Positions 30,569-43,927 of a DNA stretch of 64,000 nt are shown piece by piece. The stretch lies in NCBI GenBank assembly GCA_020002185.1, contig CM034532.1:26361953-26425952 (forward strand). The letters run 5' to 3'. A program made the position numbers and the translations under genes. The notes under the pieces are model-generated. The model made no database searches. It was not told the origin of the DNA and was given only the letters and a program-made list of their open reading frames with translations. Numbering within the stretch: position 1 is the stretch's first letter; each line of letters begins with the position of its first letter. The stretch is from Paraescarpia echinospica (lineage: Eukaryota; Annelida; Polychaeta; Sabellida; Siboglinidae).

Positions 30569-32718
30569 TTGCTAAGCGCCAAGATTGCGATAAAATTAAG
30601 AAAGATGAAGAGAGGGAAAGAGATAGTGAGGTATGACGTCAGTGATATCAAAGAAGGATACCGAATAGAGGTTATGAACCGTTTCAGAGTATTACAGACA
30701 GTGGCTGACGAGAAGGAACCAGAAGAGTTGGCAGTAGAAATTAGGAACATCATTATGGAATCAGCTGACAAAGACCTCATTAAACAGAGGAGACAAAAAC
30801 AACCATGGATAAGCAAAGACACACTGCAGATGATTGACGAAAGGAAAGAGTTAAAGAAGAACAAAAAAGTGAGTGAGAATTATCATGAGAAATACAGAGA
30901 GAAGTGCAAGATGATTAAATGAATGTGTAAGGAAGACAAGAAGAAATATCTAGAGAAGAAATGCGAAAAGATAGAACTATGTATGAGAAGGAACGATAGT
31001 CGCAGTATGTTCGAGGAAATCAAGTCTATGACATAGTCATTCAAACCTAGACTTGGCGTTATTAAAGATGAAACGGGAATGACTCTGACAGAAAGCGATG
31101 ACATACTTGAAAGATGGAAGCAATATTGTGAAAGCATGTTTAAGAAAGAAGAAACAAATGAGGTAGACATGGATGAAGGCAGAGAGAGGACAAAACCAGA
31201 AGATGAACTTAAGCCTTTGCGTTCAGAGGTGGAGTGGGCAATAAAAAGTCTAAAAGACGGAAAATCACCTGGCACTGATAACATCACTGCAGAGCTAATA
31301 AGAGCAAGTGGAGAAGCAGGCGTGGATATCTATCACACATTATGCAAGAAAATATGGAGAAGTGGAACATGGCCCACGGACTGGAAACGAGCCATCCTTA
31401 TACCAATACCGAGAAAAGGTGACATACAAGAATGCTCAAACCACAGGACTATATCCCTCATCAGCCATGCGAGCAAAATTATGCTAAAAATCATAATGAA
31501 GAGAATCACAACAAAATGAGAATGTGAAGTCAACAGAACACAAGCTGGTTTCCGGACTGGAAGAGGAACAAGATATCACATTTTCAACCTGAAGATGTTA
31601 ATTCAGAAATGCAGAGAATTCAACCATGACCTTAGGATCTGTTTCATAGATTATTCAAAAGCTTTTGATAATGTTAGTCATCAACAACTCTGGAAAACCT
31701 TGATACACATGGGATTTGACCAGAAAATTACATCACTTATCCAAAAGTTATATGTTGGACAGCAGTCTGTAGTGAGATTTGAGTGTGGTACCACATATTG
31801 GTTCCCAGTCGGCAAGGGAGTGAGACAGGGGTGCGTTTTGTCCCCCACCTATTCAGTCTATACACATAGAATATCATGAGAGAAGTCGAGACTGACACGA
31901 GAAGCAAATTTTTTAATGGACTGAAAGTGAATGGACAGGAGATATATGAATTGAGATATGCCGATGACACAGCGTTAATATCCGATACAAAAGAGGGATT
32001 GGATAAACTGATAACTACTGTTAAAGAGCACAGCGAGATGAAAGGATTGAAACTAAACGTAAAGAAGACTAAGATTATGGATGTGATGGGATGTCGAGAA
32101 CCATCAGAGGTCACAGTAGATAGCGAGGAAATAGAAAGAGTGGAAAGTTTTGAATATCTGGGGTCACTGATAGAAGCGGACGGAGATGGGACGAAAGAGA
32201 TCAAGCGGAGGTTGGCAATGGCGAGTAAAAAGTTGACGGAGATGAAGAAGCTGTGGAAAGCAACGAACAAAGATATGAAACTACGAATTATCCGAGTATG
32301 CATATTTCCAAAGGCTACACATGGATGCGAAACCTGGACTCTTAATAACAACATTACTAAACGTATAAATGCATTTGAAAACAAGTCTTATAGAAAGATA
32401 TTACGAGTTTCGTGGACTGAACGCAGAACTAACGAATCCATCGCAGAAGAGATTGGTGTTATACCTGGGACTTTATTGAACTTTGTAAAGAAACAGAAAC
32501 TAAGTTATTTCGGCCATGTGGAACGGCATCAGTCTCTAGAGAGACTAATAATGGAAGGAAAAGTGGAAGACAGAAGAAGCAGAGGAAGACCTAGGAGACA
32601 ATGGGGGAAGGACATAGAGGAATGGATGGGAGCCGACGTCTGGCGAGTGGGGAGACTGGCAAACGAAAGAGCTGTCTATAGACAATCCATCAAGGCTGCA
32701 ACGTCGGGAAATGGATAA
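30569..32718 (+). pseudogene. RTE reverse transcriptase region with stops
   Basis: Linker (30569-30922) with QPWISKDTLQMI and KREKCKMIK-like charged sequence, stops near 30922 and 31036, then RT fingers (31079-31519) with SLKDGKSPGTDNITAELI and WKRAILIPIPRKGD. After stops, RICFIDYSKAFDNVSH and VRQGCVLSP (31595-31879), and in the next frame LRYADDTALISD (about 31955) with FEYLGSLIEADG, THGCETWTL and GHVERHQSLERLIM to the stop at 32718. The catalytic YADD is intact, but at least four breaks preclude function. Confidence 0.9.
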
Positions 32719-32738
32719 GCAAAACCCAACCCAACTCG

Positions 32739-33752
32739 TTAACTGCAAATCACTGATTAATTATTTTGTATCTGTCAATTGCTAATGTGTCAAACACTGT
32801 ACAGCACATTGTCTCATATTGTTTTCCTTCTTATTTTTGTGGAAAATAGGGTTTGACAGACGCGACATTAGGACTCGAAATTTTCTTTCACACTTTCCCA
32901 AGATAAAATTTCTATGACTTATAATGTTTGTTAAATGTCTTTTTGTAGAAATCACCCGAGGAAGGGTTCTGTGGAAGATTTTTTTAAATGTTCATTTAGC
33001 TAATTTCTTTTTTTCAGAGATACTCTAGGACATCAACCATCCAAAACTACTGTCTTTTGAAAAAACAATGCGAGATTCTCACCTCAATAACTGAACAATT
33101 GGTGGGTGTACACAGTTGGGAGTATACAGTTAGTTTTTTTCACCCAAGTATACCTTGATGTATATATTCAATACAACAAAAATAAAAGGAGGCCTCCCGA
33201 TGTTCGTGTAAGTTTAGTTTTTAGCTTTGAAATGCTGTCGTCAGAAGTTTTTATATTTGTATGCAAAATACCCCCATTTTTAGGTCTTTAAATAGCTACA
33301 GAGGAGACAAATCTTAATGAAACTTGATAAATTTGTCTGTCAGATAAGACCATGTTTTATCCCTAAAAAATGAATACCGGATATTCATTTTAATAACTGA
33401 ATGGCAAAGCTCAGAAGTTTAGAAAATGAAAGTATTTTCATACGTTTTGAGGCACGGAATGATTAAATTAATGATTTTGTATATGTCAACTGCTAATGTG
33501 TCAAGCACTGTATAACATATTTTCTCATAATAATTATTCTTCTTCTTAGTTTTTTAAATCGGGTTTGACAGACGCGACATAAGGGCTCGGAATTTTGTTC
33601 ACAGTTTTCCCTAAATAAATTCTCTATGACTTATAATGTGTGTTACATTTTTTTCTAGAAATCAACTGAAGAAGGGTTCTGTGGTAGAATTTTTTAAATG
33701 TTCATTTAGCTGAAAGAGATATTCTAGTACACTTACCACCCAAACTACTGTC
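32739..33752 (+). repeat. Dispersed repeat R, copy 1, right part with a partial internal duplication
   Basis: 32739-33430 matches 61470-62150. From about 33467 the sequence starts again at ATTAATGATTTTGTAT, about 715 bases after the first occurrence, and continues to about 33752, where a CATG array cuts it. The GACAGACGCGACAT motif thus occurs at about 32855 and 33560 as well as at 29146. Confidence 0.88.
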
Positions 33753-33765
33753 TTTCTCTCTGTCT

Positions 33766-33896
33766 GTATGCATGCATGCATGCATGCATGCATGTATGCA
33801 TGTATGCATGTATGCATGTATGCATGTATGCATGTATGCATGTATGCAAGGATGCATGTATGCAAGTATGCAAGTATGCATGCATGCATGCATGTC
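33766..33896. repeat. (CATG/TATG)n array
   Basis: Tetranucleotide array of GCAT with TATGCATG variants, leading directly into the next array. Confidence 0.95.
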
Positions 33897-34120
33897 TGCC
33901 AGCCTGCCTGCCTGCCTGCCTGCCCGCCCGCCCGCCCGCCCGCCCGCCCGCCCGCCCGCCCGCCCGCCCGCCCGCCCGCCCGCCCGCCCGCCCGCCGCCC
34001 GCCTGCCCGCCCGCCCGCCCGCCCGCCCGCCCGCCCGCCCGCCCGCCCGCCCGCCCGCCCGCCCGCCCGCCCGCCCGCCCGCCCGCCCGCCTGCCTGCCT
34101 GCCCGCCCGCCTGCCCGCAG
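33897..34120. repeat. (GCCC)n tetranucleotide array
   Basis: About 220 bases, nearly pure CCCG units with CTGC variants at both ends and one 3-base unit near 33993. The minus strand is a regular run of GGGC and could form many G-quadruplexes. Confidence 0.95.
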
Positions 34121-34825
34121 TTATAACAAAAATATAAAAACTAGAGGGATGAGCAAGCCCTTTAAAAATCAATTCGGGAAGCAGTTTCGGTCAGGCAGAA
34201 TCGTATATCATCCGTGACACAGAGTCGGATTCGAAGTTTGATCTTCGTGCAGAATAACGCAGAGAATCCATTTTCACATACGGATGGAAAATCAACAATC
34301 CCCTCACGGAGACATCATACAGAGTCGGATACGACACGCCAATCTTAGATGAGAACTTGGCCAGGACAAGATGTTCAAGCGCATCATGGAAAACTCCAAA
34401 AAGTCCTCCTAACTTGTGCGCCGTCTGTTAAGAATACTGCATCTCCACGCTGGACGGATCTCAGAGTAAATGTCCGTCTTTCACAAGGGAAGCTAGTTTG
34501 GAATACCATTTCCACCCTTGACGTTGCCCTCCTTCAACTCCAACTTTACGATGAATATTCCTATTTTAAGTAAGCCAGCTTCAAGTCTTAGCCTTTAGCC
34601 TACAGTTTCTCGACGGAATTTGAGACTTTCCCTTATAGACGAAGTCAAACAATTGGGTGATCTAATCGTTTAGCCATTCCACTGTTGTACCATGTTCTCC
34701 ATAACCGCGGTTGTGGAAGAGATGCGTCTCTTGGTCCTCATGATACTCTTGGCAAAACCTGAGTCGAGTGTTGAGACGCTGGATTTTGTAGCATTTACCA
34801 TATTGATATAATCATATAAAGGTAA
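34121..34825. other. No gene seen
   Basis: Mixed composition. Two CAGAGTCGGAT(T/A)CGA motifs lie about 98 bases apart (34222 and 34320). Confidence 0.55.
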
Positions 34826-35145
34826 GTTCTTATACAGCGCAGTATCCAGTCCTCGGGACTGCTCAAAGCGCTTTACACGTTACTCCCTGGCAAGCCTGTT
34901 CAATCGAACACCATCTCGACTTCTATGGGGAAGCATTCAGTCACGCTGCAATTAATGCGCGAAGACTATTCGTACATAAATATCCACCACTTTCTATTGC
35001 CGGTACTTATTCATACAACTGAGTGAACTGAACCAATATAGAGTAAACGAACTTGCCCAAAGTTCGATACCGCCGCACAGGATTCGAACCCGCGTTCTCT
35101 CAGTCGAGAGTCCGGAGGTCTTACCGCTGCGCTACTGCGCTCCAC
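34826..35145 (-). repeat. tRNA-derived SINE, copy 2
   Basis: On the minus strand the head has a good A box (TAGCGCAGCGGTAAGACC) and B box (GGTTCGAATCC), spaced as in a tRNA, at 35140-35080. The body matches the SINE at 23925-24245. The 3' end, AAGCGCTTTGAGCAGTCC then GGACTGGATACTGCGCTGTATAAG, resembles conserved 3' domains of metazoan SINEs. Transcription by RNA polymerase III is expected for such a head. Confidence 0.85.
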
Positions 35146-35789
35146 AATCAATATATGCTCATAGCTCTGATGGGACTACCTCTGATGCAAACGTGTATCG
35201 ATGGATCATGCAATGGAGTATTTTGGAATGGTGAAACATATCGTGTCCTTCATTCACTCGAGGAGAACGGCTAAGCATAACCGTTGTGAGATTGTAAATG
35301 GACTTCATTGATACATGGAACTATCTCTGTGTCTAATGAATTAACCGTTATAGACATGGTTCACTGGTGTTTGTAAATAAAGAATGTACTATTTTGAAAG
35401 ACAAATGAAAAATTACGCCTATTGACCACTTCTAACTCATTCAACACAGTAAAAATACCTTTTTACAGGGATCATCATGAATGCCGTCCATTTACAATAT
35501 CACACCAGCGCACCGTCTATGCCCACGGGTGCACCTTGTTTTATGATAATTCCTCGGCCTCAAAACAAGTGGAGGCCTCTCAGAAGACGCCGTCGACCTT
35601 CTTAGTTAATTCCAAAAGGACGAACACGAGTAGCACACTAAATAGGGAAATTCTTACTTTCAGCCAACCCTTCGCCTACCCTCTCGGAAAACCTCTCGCG
35701 TACCCCCGGGGGAACCGTTGCTCTAGACCACCCAGCTATGCTGGGGTAACACATGAACAGAGCACATTTCCTTTGAGTGTACGCGATAT
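35146..35789. other. No gene seen
   Basis: Only short frames without motifs. Confidence 0.55.
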
Positions 35790-36940
<1,151 letters not shown>

Positions 36941-36949
36941 CTTTAGTCA

Positions 36950-38811
36950 CTGTTCCAGTTTTCACATCCTTTTTTTTTCGTTTCCCTGTGAAGAGACCAG
37001 AAGTGAAACAGCGGACGGATCGAGCCAACGACCGACTGACATCGACTGGGCTTTGGGCGATCTCTTACTTTCCGACCTAATTATGAAAACGACCCCCATA
37101 GAGCTGCCAGATGTCTCCCCATATACATCATACTTATACACATTACGCTATAAAAAAAATTACACTGATAGTCTTACAACTGTACCAAACAAAATGTTTA
37201 CATTTGCCGAAATCAGGCAGGCATACGTGTATAGTTATTTATTTATTTGTATAATTAATATGTATATATATATATATATATATATAATTATTATAATTTT
37301 ACTATTATTATTGCTATTGCTTTTATTCTGAATTTTTAATATATTGTTATTTTCATTAGTGTTATTAGTGTTTGACTAAAGTAGGGGTGGTTCCCATGTC
37401 AGCGACATGCTCAATGTCTTAATGGGAGTCCCGTGATCATTTATTTTCGTTTATATTTTGATTGTATTATATTTATTCGGTCAAAATAGAAGAGTCTGAG
37501 TCTGACTATAACGATCAAAATCTTTAAAGCAATTCTTTCTAAGCTAATAATACATTTGAGATGTATTGTATACAAACGTTATATTCTCCCGTGCGTACAT
37601 TCTCTGCCACTTATTTCTTGCATTTTATGCATAATTGTGGTCTTATATGCGCAAAATAGCCGATAAATAATTGTGTTGACACGAACCATTTAGAGTTTTT
37701 TAACTACCACGTGGATAATTAATTATGCATGCTCAGTGAAGCACGCTTCTAAATAAATCCACCTGATATGGATTGCCGCTATATTCATTCTCTGTTTATT
37801 TCATAGATTTCCATTTCCCTTTTCCTTCTTTTTGTTCTTGAATCGGCGACATAAACATGCAGCAGCTGGAATTTTTCCTTGATCGAATTGTTATCACGAT
37901 TTAACGAGCCATGGCATGGTGGCGACTTTGACTTTGTTGACAATGACAACTATGCATTCTTTTGTCCAGTTATTGAACTAATGCATACGTTTTGGTGATT
38001 ATGTGCATTTAGGTAGCCTTTAAGATATAAATGATTACCAAACTGTTTTGAAATAACAACTTGTGACTATTTAACATTCGCGGAATCTCGCTATGTATCG
38101 TGATATCCTTCCATGCCCTGTTATATAGATATATTTTCATGGTCATTTGTGATTAATAAAACTTAACAATAATAAAATAAATGCATAGAATTACATGAAT
38201 TAGTCATATTAATATAACTGATGAATAAATAATTGTGTACTAAGAGATTACAATTCTCAAACGAATTGCTATAAAAATAAACCATTGCGTTAAGCCAAGC
38301 CATGTAGGTAAATCATAAACTGTACGCCAGGTGGCGATATCAGACGGCCCCAGGAATTTTGCACAACGGCACGGTCTTGTCTTTCTTGTGCTTGCATATA
38401 GGACTACCTAACTATTACAAAACACATTTAATTTTCATCGCTTTCATCACCAGAAGTCGGAATATCCATAACATATACTAACCACCCTACCGGAAAAGAA
38501 GGTAATCGCCCGGATGGTATCCTATGGTATCCTTCGAACAGACAGCGGTAGGTGGAGTGGTGCTGAAGCTCCAGTTCTGCCCGTCCAATAATTTTGTTCC
38601 GGCGCCTATGATCTCGAATCTCCCGGATTTCGAAACGCATACGCGCGCTGCACTTGATATAAACAAAATGTCATCCAATTCTGAGTTGTCGCCACTCTGT
38701 CTATCAAGGGCCTCTACACAGCGCATGCACGTAGCACCATCTGCTAGACTAGTGGGAAAATATTCTGTATGTGTATTCTACAAAAAGTACGCCGAATTGA
38801 GAGCGGGAGAA
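36950..38811. other. Long AT-rich region, no gene seen
   Basis: Includes TATA runs at 37261-37287 and TTATTA-rich sequence. The 38.4-38.8 kb part is less AT-rich, with short frames on both strands but no motif I recognise. Confidence 0.55.
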
Positions 38812-39110
38812 CAGTGATGTCATTCACGTTGTCCAATGGAGTTAATTCCAAGAGGTAAATCCTAACCAGCTCTGGGCGACATTAGACGAGTAAAAGATGT
38901 TACTACAAATCTGCGATTTTACAGGAATATAAATGACATGTAAATGACTTTGTGGTGTCATTTCGCGCCGCTCTCCGACGATGAATATATCGTTAAATAA
39001 AAAAAAAAAATGGCGCAAGAAATAGCTACGAGGCGGCAATTTCGGTATATTTTGGGTGAAGCGGCAAAGAAACACGAAGAGGCGGCCCGCCTCGCTCGTT
39101 AAATACCAGG
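38812..39110 (-). repeat. Dispersed repeat, copy 2 (inverted relative to 19425-19705)
   Basis: GTGATGTCATTCACGTTGTC at the left and GGCGGCCCGCCTCGCTCG with CCAGGT at the right match the reverse complement of copy 1. An A-tract at 39000-39010 interrupts it. The minisatellite starts immediately to its right. Confidence 0.8.
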
Positions 39111-39111
39111 T

Positions 39112-40940
39112 GAAACACTGGGTGAGAAGTGACGACGTGGGGGCGAGAATTGTAACTGACAACGTGAGGATGAGAGTTGTAACTGATGACGTGTGGATGA
39201 GAGTTGAAACTGACGACGTGTGCGTGGGAGTTGTAACTGACGAAGTGTGGGTGAGAGCTGTAACTGATGACGTGTGGGCGAGAGTTGTAACTGATGACGT
39301 GTGGGCGATAGTAGTAACTGATGACGTGTGGGCGATAGTAGTAACTGATGACGTGTGGGCGAGAGTTGTAACTGATGACGTGTGGGCGATAGTAGTAACT
39401 GACGACGTGTGGGCGAGAGTTGTAACTGACGACGTGTGGGCGAGAGTTGTAACTGATGACGTATGGGCGAGAGTTGTAACTGATGACGTGTGGGCGATAG
39501 TAGTAACTGATGACGTGTGGGCGATAGTAGTAACTGATGACGTGTAGGCGAGAGTTGTAACTGACGACGTGTGGGCGAGAGTTGTAACTGATGACGTGTG
39601 GGCGAGAGTTGTAACTGACGACGTGTGGGCGATAGTAGTAACTGATGACGTGTGGGCGATAGTAGTAACTGATGACGTGTGGGCGAGAGTTGTAACTGAT
39701 GACGTGTGGGCGATAGTAGTAACTGACGACGTGTGGGCGAGGGTTGTAACTGACGACGTGTGGGCGAGAGTTGTAACTGATGACGTGTGGGCGAGAGTTG
39801 TAACTGATGACGTGTGGGCGATAGTAGTAACTGATGACGTGTGGGCGATAGTAGTAACTGATGACGTGTGGGCGAGAGTTGTAACTGATGACATGTGGGC
39901 GAGAGTTGTAACTGACGACGTGTGGGCGAGAGTTGTAACTGATGACGTGTGGGCGAGAGTTGTAACTGATGACGTGTGGGCGAGAGTTGTAACTGATGAC
40001 GTGTGGGCGATAGTAGTAACTGATGACGTGTGGGCGATAGTAGTAACTGATGACGTGTGGGCGAGAGTTGTAACTGATGACGTGTGGGCGATAGTAGTAA
40101 CTGACGACGTGTGGGCGAGAGTTGTAACTGATGACGTGTGGGCGATAGTTGTAACTGACGACGTGTGGGCGAGAGTTGTAACTGATGACGTGTGGGCGAG
40201 AGTTGTAACTGACGACGTGTGGGCGATAGTAGTAACTGATGACGTGTGGGCGAGAGTTGTAACTGATGACATGTGGGCGAGAGTTGTAACTGACGACGTG
40301 TGGGCGAGAGTTGTAACTGATGACGTGTGGGCGAGAGTTGTAACTGATGACGTGTGGGCGAGAGTTGTAACTGATGACGTGTGGCGATAGTAGTAACTGA
40401 TGACGTGTGGGCGATAGTAGTAACTGATGACGTGTGGGCGAGAGTTGTAACTGATGACGTGTGGGCGATAGTAGTAACTGACGACGTGTGGGATAGAGTT
40501 GTAATTGGCGACGTGTGGCCGATAGTTGTAATTGACATCGTGTGGGCGAGAGTTGTAACTGACAATGTGTGGAGGACTGCTGTAACTGACGACGTTTGGA
40601 CGAGTGTAGTAATTGAATACGTGTAGACGAGAGTTGTAAATGACGACGTGTGGAAGAGATTTTTTATTAACGACGTGTTGGTGAGAGTTGTAATTGACAT
40701 CGTGTGGGCGAGAGTTGTAACTGACAATGTGTGGAGGAGTGTTGTAACTGACGACATGTGGACGAGTGTGGTAACTGAATATGTGTGGACGATTGTCGTA
40801 ACTGATAACATGTGGACGAGTTTTATAACTGACAGCGTTGGGTGAGAGTTGTAACTGACGACATGTGGGAGAGAATTGTAACTGCGACGTGTGGACGAGA
40901 GTTATAACTGACGACGTGTGGACTATGGCTGTAAATGATG
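39112..40940. repeat. 27-base minisatellite, about 67 units, with higher-order structure
   Basis: The unit is GTAACTGATGACGTGTGGGCGAGAGTT with a second form ending GCGATAGTA. As 27 is a multiple of three, frames on both strands stay open (nine-residue repeats VTDDVWARV or HTSSVTTLA), including one of 704 codons on the minus strand. Units from 40480 onward are more diverged. The order of the two unit types repeats with a 324-base step (12 units) between 39307 and 39631, then shifts by two units (next at 40009). Confidence 0.95.
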
Positions 40941-41196
40941 TGTGTTTAATTGACATGCTTTAAACAAGACCCATGGTACAATTGATGCAGTATTTATTTG
41001 CACGAACAAGCTAGTGTAGTAGATTGTGACTAGTAGCTAATGAGACGAATGTGAACTCGAACGTAAAACCGCACCGTTAATTGTATTTGAACACGTACCC
41101 TATGAGTGTTTAATAAGCGCCTGGCTTTTATTTTGGGTTGGCTCGGCTAGGACTATATATATATACATATATATGTATATATATATATACATTATG

Positions 41197-41292
<96 letters not shown>

Positions 41293-41815
41293 CATATATG
41301 TAGAAATGTTAAATGTTGGTGTTTCATTGATCCGGGTAACTCCCTTGATTGAATAGAGTGTCGTCCCATTTCAGTTTGGGAAATTCCACAAGCAACATAG
41401 TGGTAGTGGTGGAATTTCCCCAAACATTTTGTTTAATTGGAGGAACGACCAGGTGAATGCATATGTTATTCGCACTGCGTGATAAAACGTGCGATACATA
41501 ACAACCAGACCGTTCTCGGAAACTCGCTCTACAACTAATTTACGATATTGTTTGCATTTTCGTTGAAAGATGCATTATATAATGGAGGGCAGGCCTGCTT
41601 AAACGTGTTGTCATCAATTCATGACGCAGTATCACCTCTGATGTTTATATCTCACGTCCTGATCACAATCCTCTCTAGTGATGTCTTCACTGCAAGATTG
41701 TCAGTACACTATTAAACACACAACATGTTGTGTTGTTTAATTCATATCGACTACAGTGCAATGTTTATACAATTTGTTGTTAATGTATTGGCATGCAATG
41801 GACTACTTTTGTGAT
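40941..41815. other. No gene seen; TA and TG microsatellites
   Basis: TATA-rich at 41153-41212 followed by about 38 TG units (41212-41288). A GGGAAATTCCAC/GTGGAATTTCCC inverted repeat lies at 41378-41422. Confidence 0.7.
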
Positions 41816-41820
41816 GCACA
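41816..41820. other. Target site duplication GCACA
   Basis: GCACA at 41816-41820 is repeated at 46674-46678, directly outside the two LTRs. Confidence 0.95.
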
Positions 41821-41979
41821 TGAAGTGCTTCTCTATGATAGGTATAATGACGTTCAGCGATGCACAAACACTCGATCCAGCCTGATCGGCTAACTCACCA
41901 ACTGGTGTTTATTGGGCGTAGTGATACATGCGATAATGTAGTTCGCTATAGCAATTATGGTATGTGCTATATCACAACA
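41821..41979 (-). repeat. 3' LTR of the young gypsy element
   Basis: 159 bases, pair of 46515-46673 with one mismatch. On the minus strand it starts TGTTGTGATATAGC. Confidence 0.96.
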
Positions 41980-42079
41980 TCTCCCTCTGCAGAAATAAAA
42001 GTGAACGATATACATAGAACTAGAACAATAATTATGAATATTGTAATTGTATATATAGTCAATTAATAACTAGTCAAAA

Positions 42080-43927
42080 TTACTCATTGTTGAATATGGC
42101 CGGCTTCCTGATCACGCGCCCTGATCGTCGGATCGCTGGTTCGGAGGGCGGTGTGTCACCGGTCGTTGTGACGGCCGCCGCGACCGGTTGGTCGGAGGTG
42201 TCGTCGTCGTCCAGCAGGTCACGGAATGTCACGGATCTTGGAGTTGGCGTCAACACCAGCTCTCTCAGATGGGACCTTGTTCTGCGCAGACGCGTGCCAT
42301 TTGGCGTCTGTACGATGTATGAACGCGGTTCTGTGCTCTGCGCGATGATCTCTCCAGGGCACCATTGGTGTGTTTCCTTGTTCAGGATTCGCACGCGTTG
42401 CCCAGCATGCAGCGGAGCGAGCTCTGGACCCGCGTGTCGGTCGTGGTCCCGTATCATTCGATCTCTGCGTCGCTCGAGTTGCTCGTTGTTCGATTGCTGG
42501 CTCTGCATCAGCGTCGGGTGGTGACTCGGTAGGGTAGTGCGCACAGGTCTGTTGAACAAGATTTCACTCGGGCTAGATAGATGACTATCCAGCGGCGTGC
42601 ATCGATGGTGTTGTAAGGCAATTAGCACGTCGCTGCCCGTCTTCGCACATTTCTGTATGATCGCTTTCACCGCCCTGACCTGTCTCTCAATGAGTCCGTT
42701 AGATTGAGGATATCTGGGTGATGTTGTAGTGTGTTTGACGTTCCACTTCTTACACATGTCGTGGAATGGTTGCCCTACATACTGTGGGCCATTGTCAGTC
42801 ACTATTTCCAGTGGTGGTGAGAACATGCTGAACCATTCTGCTGACATGTTCGCGATGGCAGAACTGGTTGTTGACTGCATCTTCTGGACGAGGTAGAACT
42901 TTGAGTGAAAGTCGCTAATCAGCAGGTAGTTGTTTCCTTTGACCTGGAACATGTCGCTTGCCACTTTAGTCCACGGTGTTGATGGTACGTCGTGGGCGAG
43001 GAGAGGTTGTTGTCGGTGTTCTGGCTGATTCTCCTGGCAGGCTGCGCAGGTTTTCACCATTGTCTCAATGTCTTTGTGAATGTTTGGCCAGTAAACTGAT
43101 TCACGCATCAGTCGTCTGGTCTTCTCGATTCCGAGATGTGCTTCGTGGAGTTGGCCTAGGATGTCTTTCCTCATGGCCTCAGGAATGATGACCTGTCTCC
43201 CTTTGAAGATGACGCCATCAGAGATGCCAATTTCGTCGCGATAGGACCAGTATTGGCGAAGGTCCTGTGGCAGATCTCTGATCGTGTCGGGCCACCCGCT
43301 GTAGACCACTTGCTGGAGGGCTCGCAGTGTGCGGTCTGAGGTGGACAACTCTCGAAGCTGAGCACGTTTGTCGATGCTAAAGTTGATTAGATCGATGCTG
43401 TCCTCTTCTTCATCTTGCACGACAGCATCCACAGCCACGTCCAGTGGGATCTCAGCGTTGTTCTTCGGGTTGGGGAGCCTCGACAGAACGTCGGCAATGA
43501 TCATCTTGTTGCCTGGTCGATACACAAGTTGGAAGTCGTACCCCTGTAGCTTGATCAGGAGTCGCTGGAGACGTGGAGGTGCACTCTTCAGCGGCTTGTT
43601 GTGTATCGTTATCAAAGGCTTGTGGTCTGTTATGACAACAAACTGCTTTCCGAACAGGTAGGTGTGGAATTTCTGGATGCCATTTACGATCGCTAGTGTC
43701 TCACGTTCGATGTTCGAATAGGCTGACTGGGCTGGGGTGAGTGTCTTCGATGCGAACGCCACGGGTTTGTTGTTCTGCAGCAGACAGGCACCCAACCCTT
43801 TCTGCGATGCGTCGACTTCCAGCGTCGTTTCCTTCTGTGGATGGTAGTACGCTAGACATGATTCGTTGCTGATACATCTCTTCAGATCGTCATAGGTAAC
43901 ACACCTACACGGTGGTCCTCGTGCCAC
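42080..43927 (-). pseudogene. RNase H-integrase part of gypsy pol (separated by one frameshift)
   Basis: The open segment reads TTLEVDASQKGLGACLL (RNase H start), ERETLAIVNGIQKFHTYL, VITDHKPLITI and ADVLSRLP. The integrase zinc-binding motif is H..H (LHEAHLGIEK) with C..C (KTCAACQENQ). The core has D in ASDMFQVKGN, D in VTDNGPQYVG and E in NGLIERQVRA, so DDE is complete. The C-terminal domain has GQRVRILNKETHQWCPGEI and a SYIVQTPNGTRLRRTRSHL block. Ends RRSGRVIRKP. Apart from the junction with the upstream frame near 43890-43925 no damage is seen, so it may be an ORF2 of a recent copy. Confidence 0.92.

Larger units (their letters stand above)
29205..32738 (+). mobile_element. RTE-type LINE, nearly full length, with paralogous empty site
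   Basis: Endonuclease followed by reverse transcriptase in one direction, 3.5 kb, as in RTE elements. It splits repeat R: TTAACTG is found on both sides (29198-29204 and 32739-32745), and the uninterrupted repeat copy at 61464-61475 reads CTCGTTAACTGCAAATC. The flanking identity may extend to about 13 bases with mismatches. Several stops make it inactive. Confidence 0.88.

Noticed and set aside
33702..34217. Ala/Arg/Pro-repeat frames
   Set aside because: Produced by the GCCC and CATG arrays.
35080..35140. Functional tRNA gene
   Set aside because: A and B boxes are good, but the acceptor stem does not close and the sequence continues into a repeated SINE body.
39112..40940. CRISPR-like array
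   Set aside because: Units are head-to-tail without unique spacers and the genome is eukaryotic.
38842..40956. A 704-codon open frame on the minus strand across the minisatellite
   Set aside because: Several frames on both strands are open because the 27-base unit has no stops and a length divisible by three; the frame also runs into a dispersed repeat.
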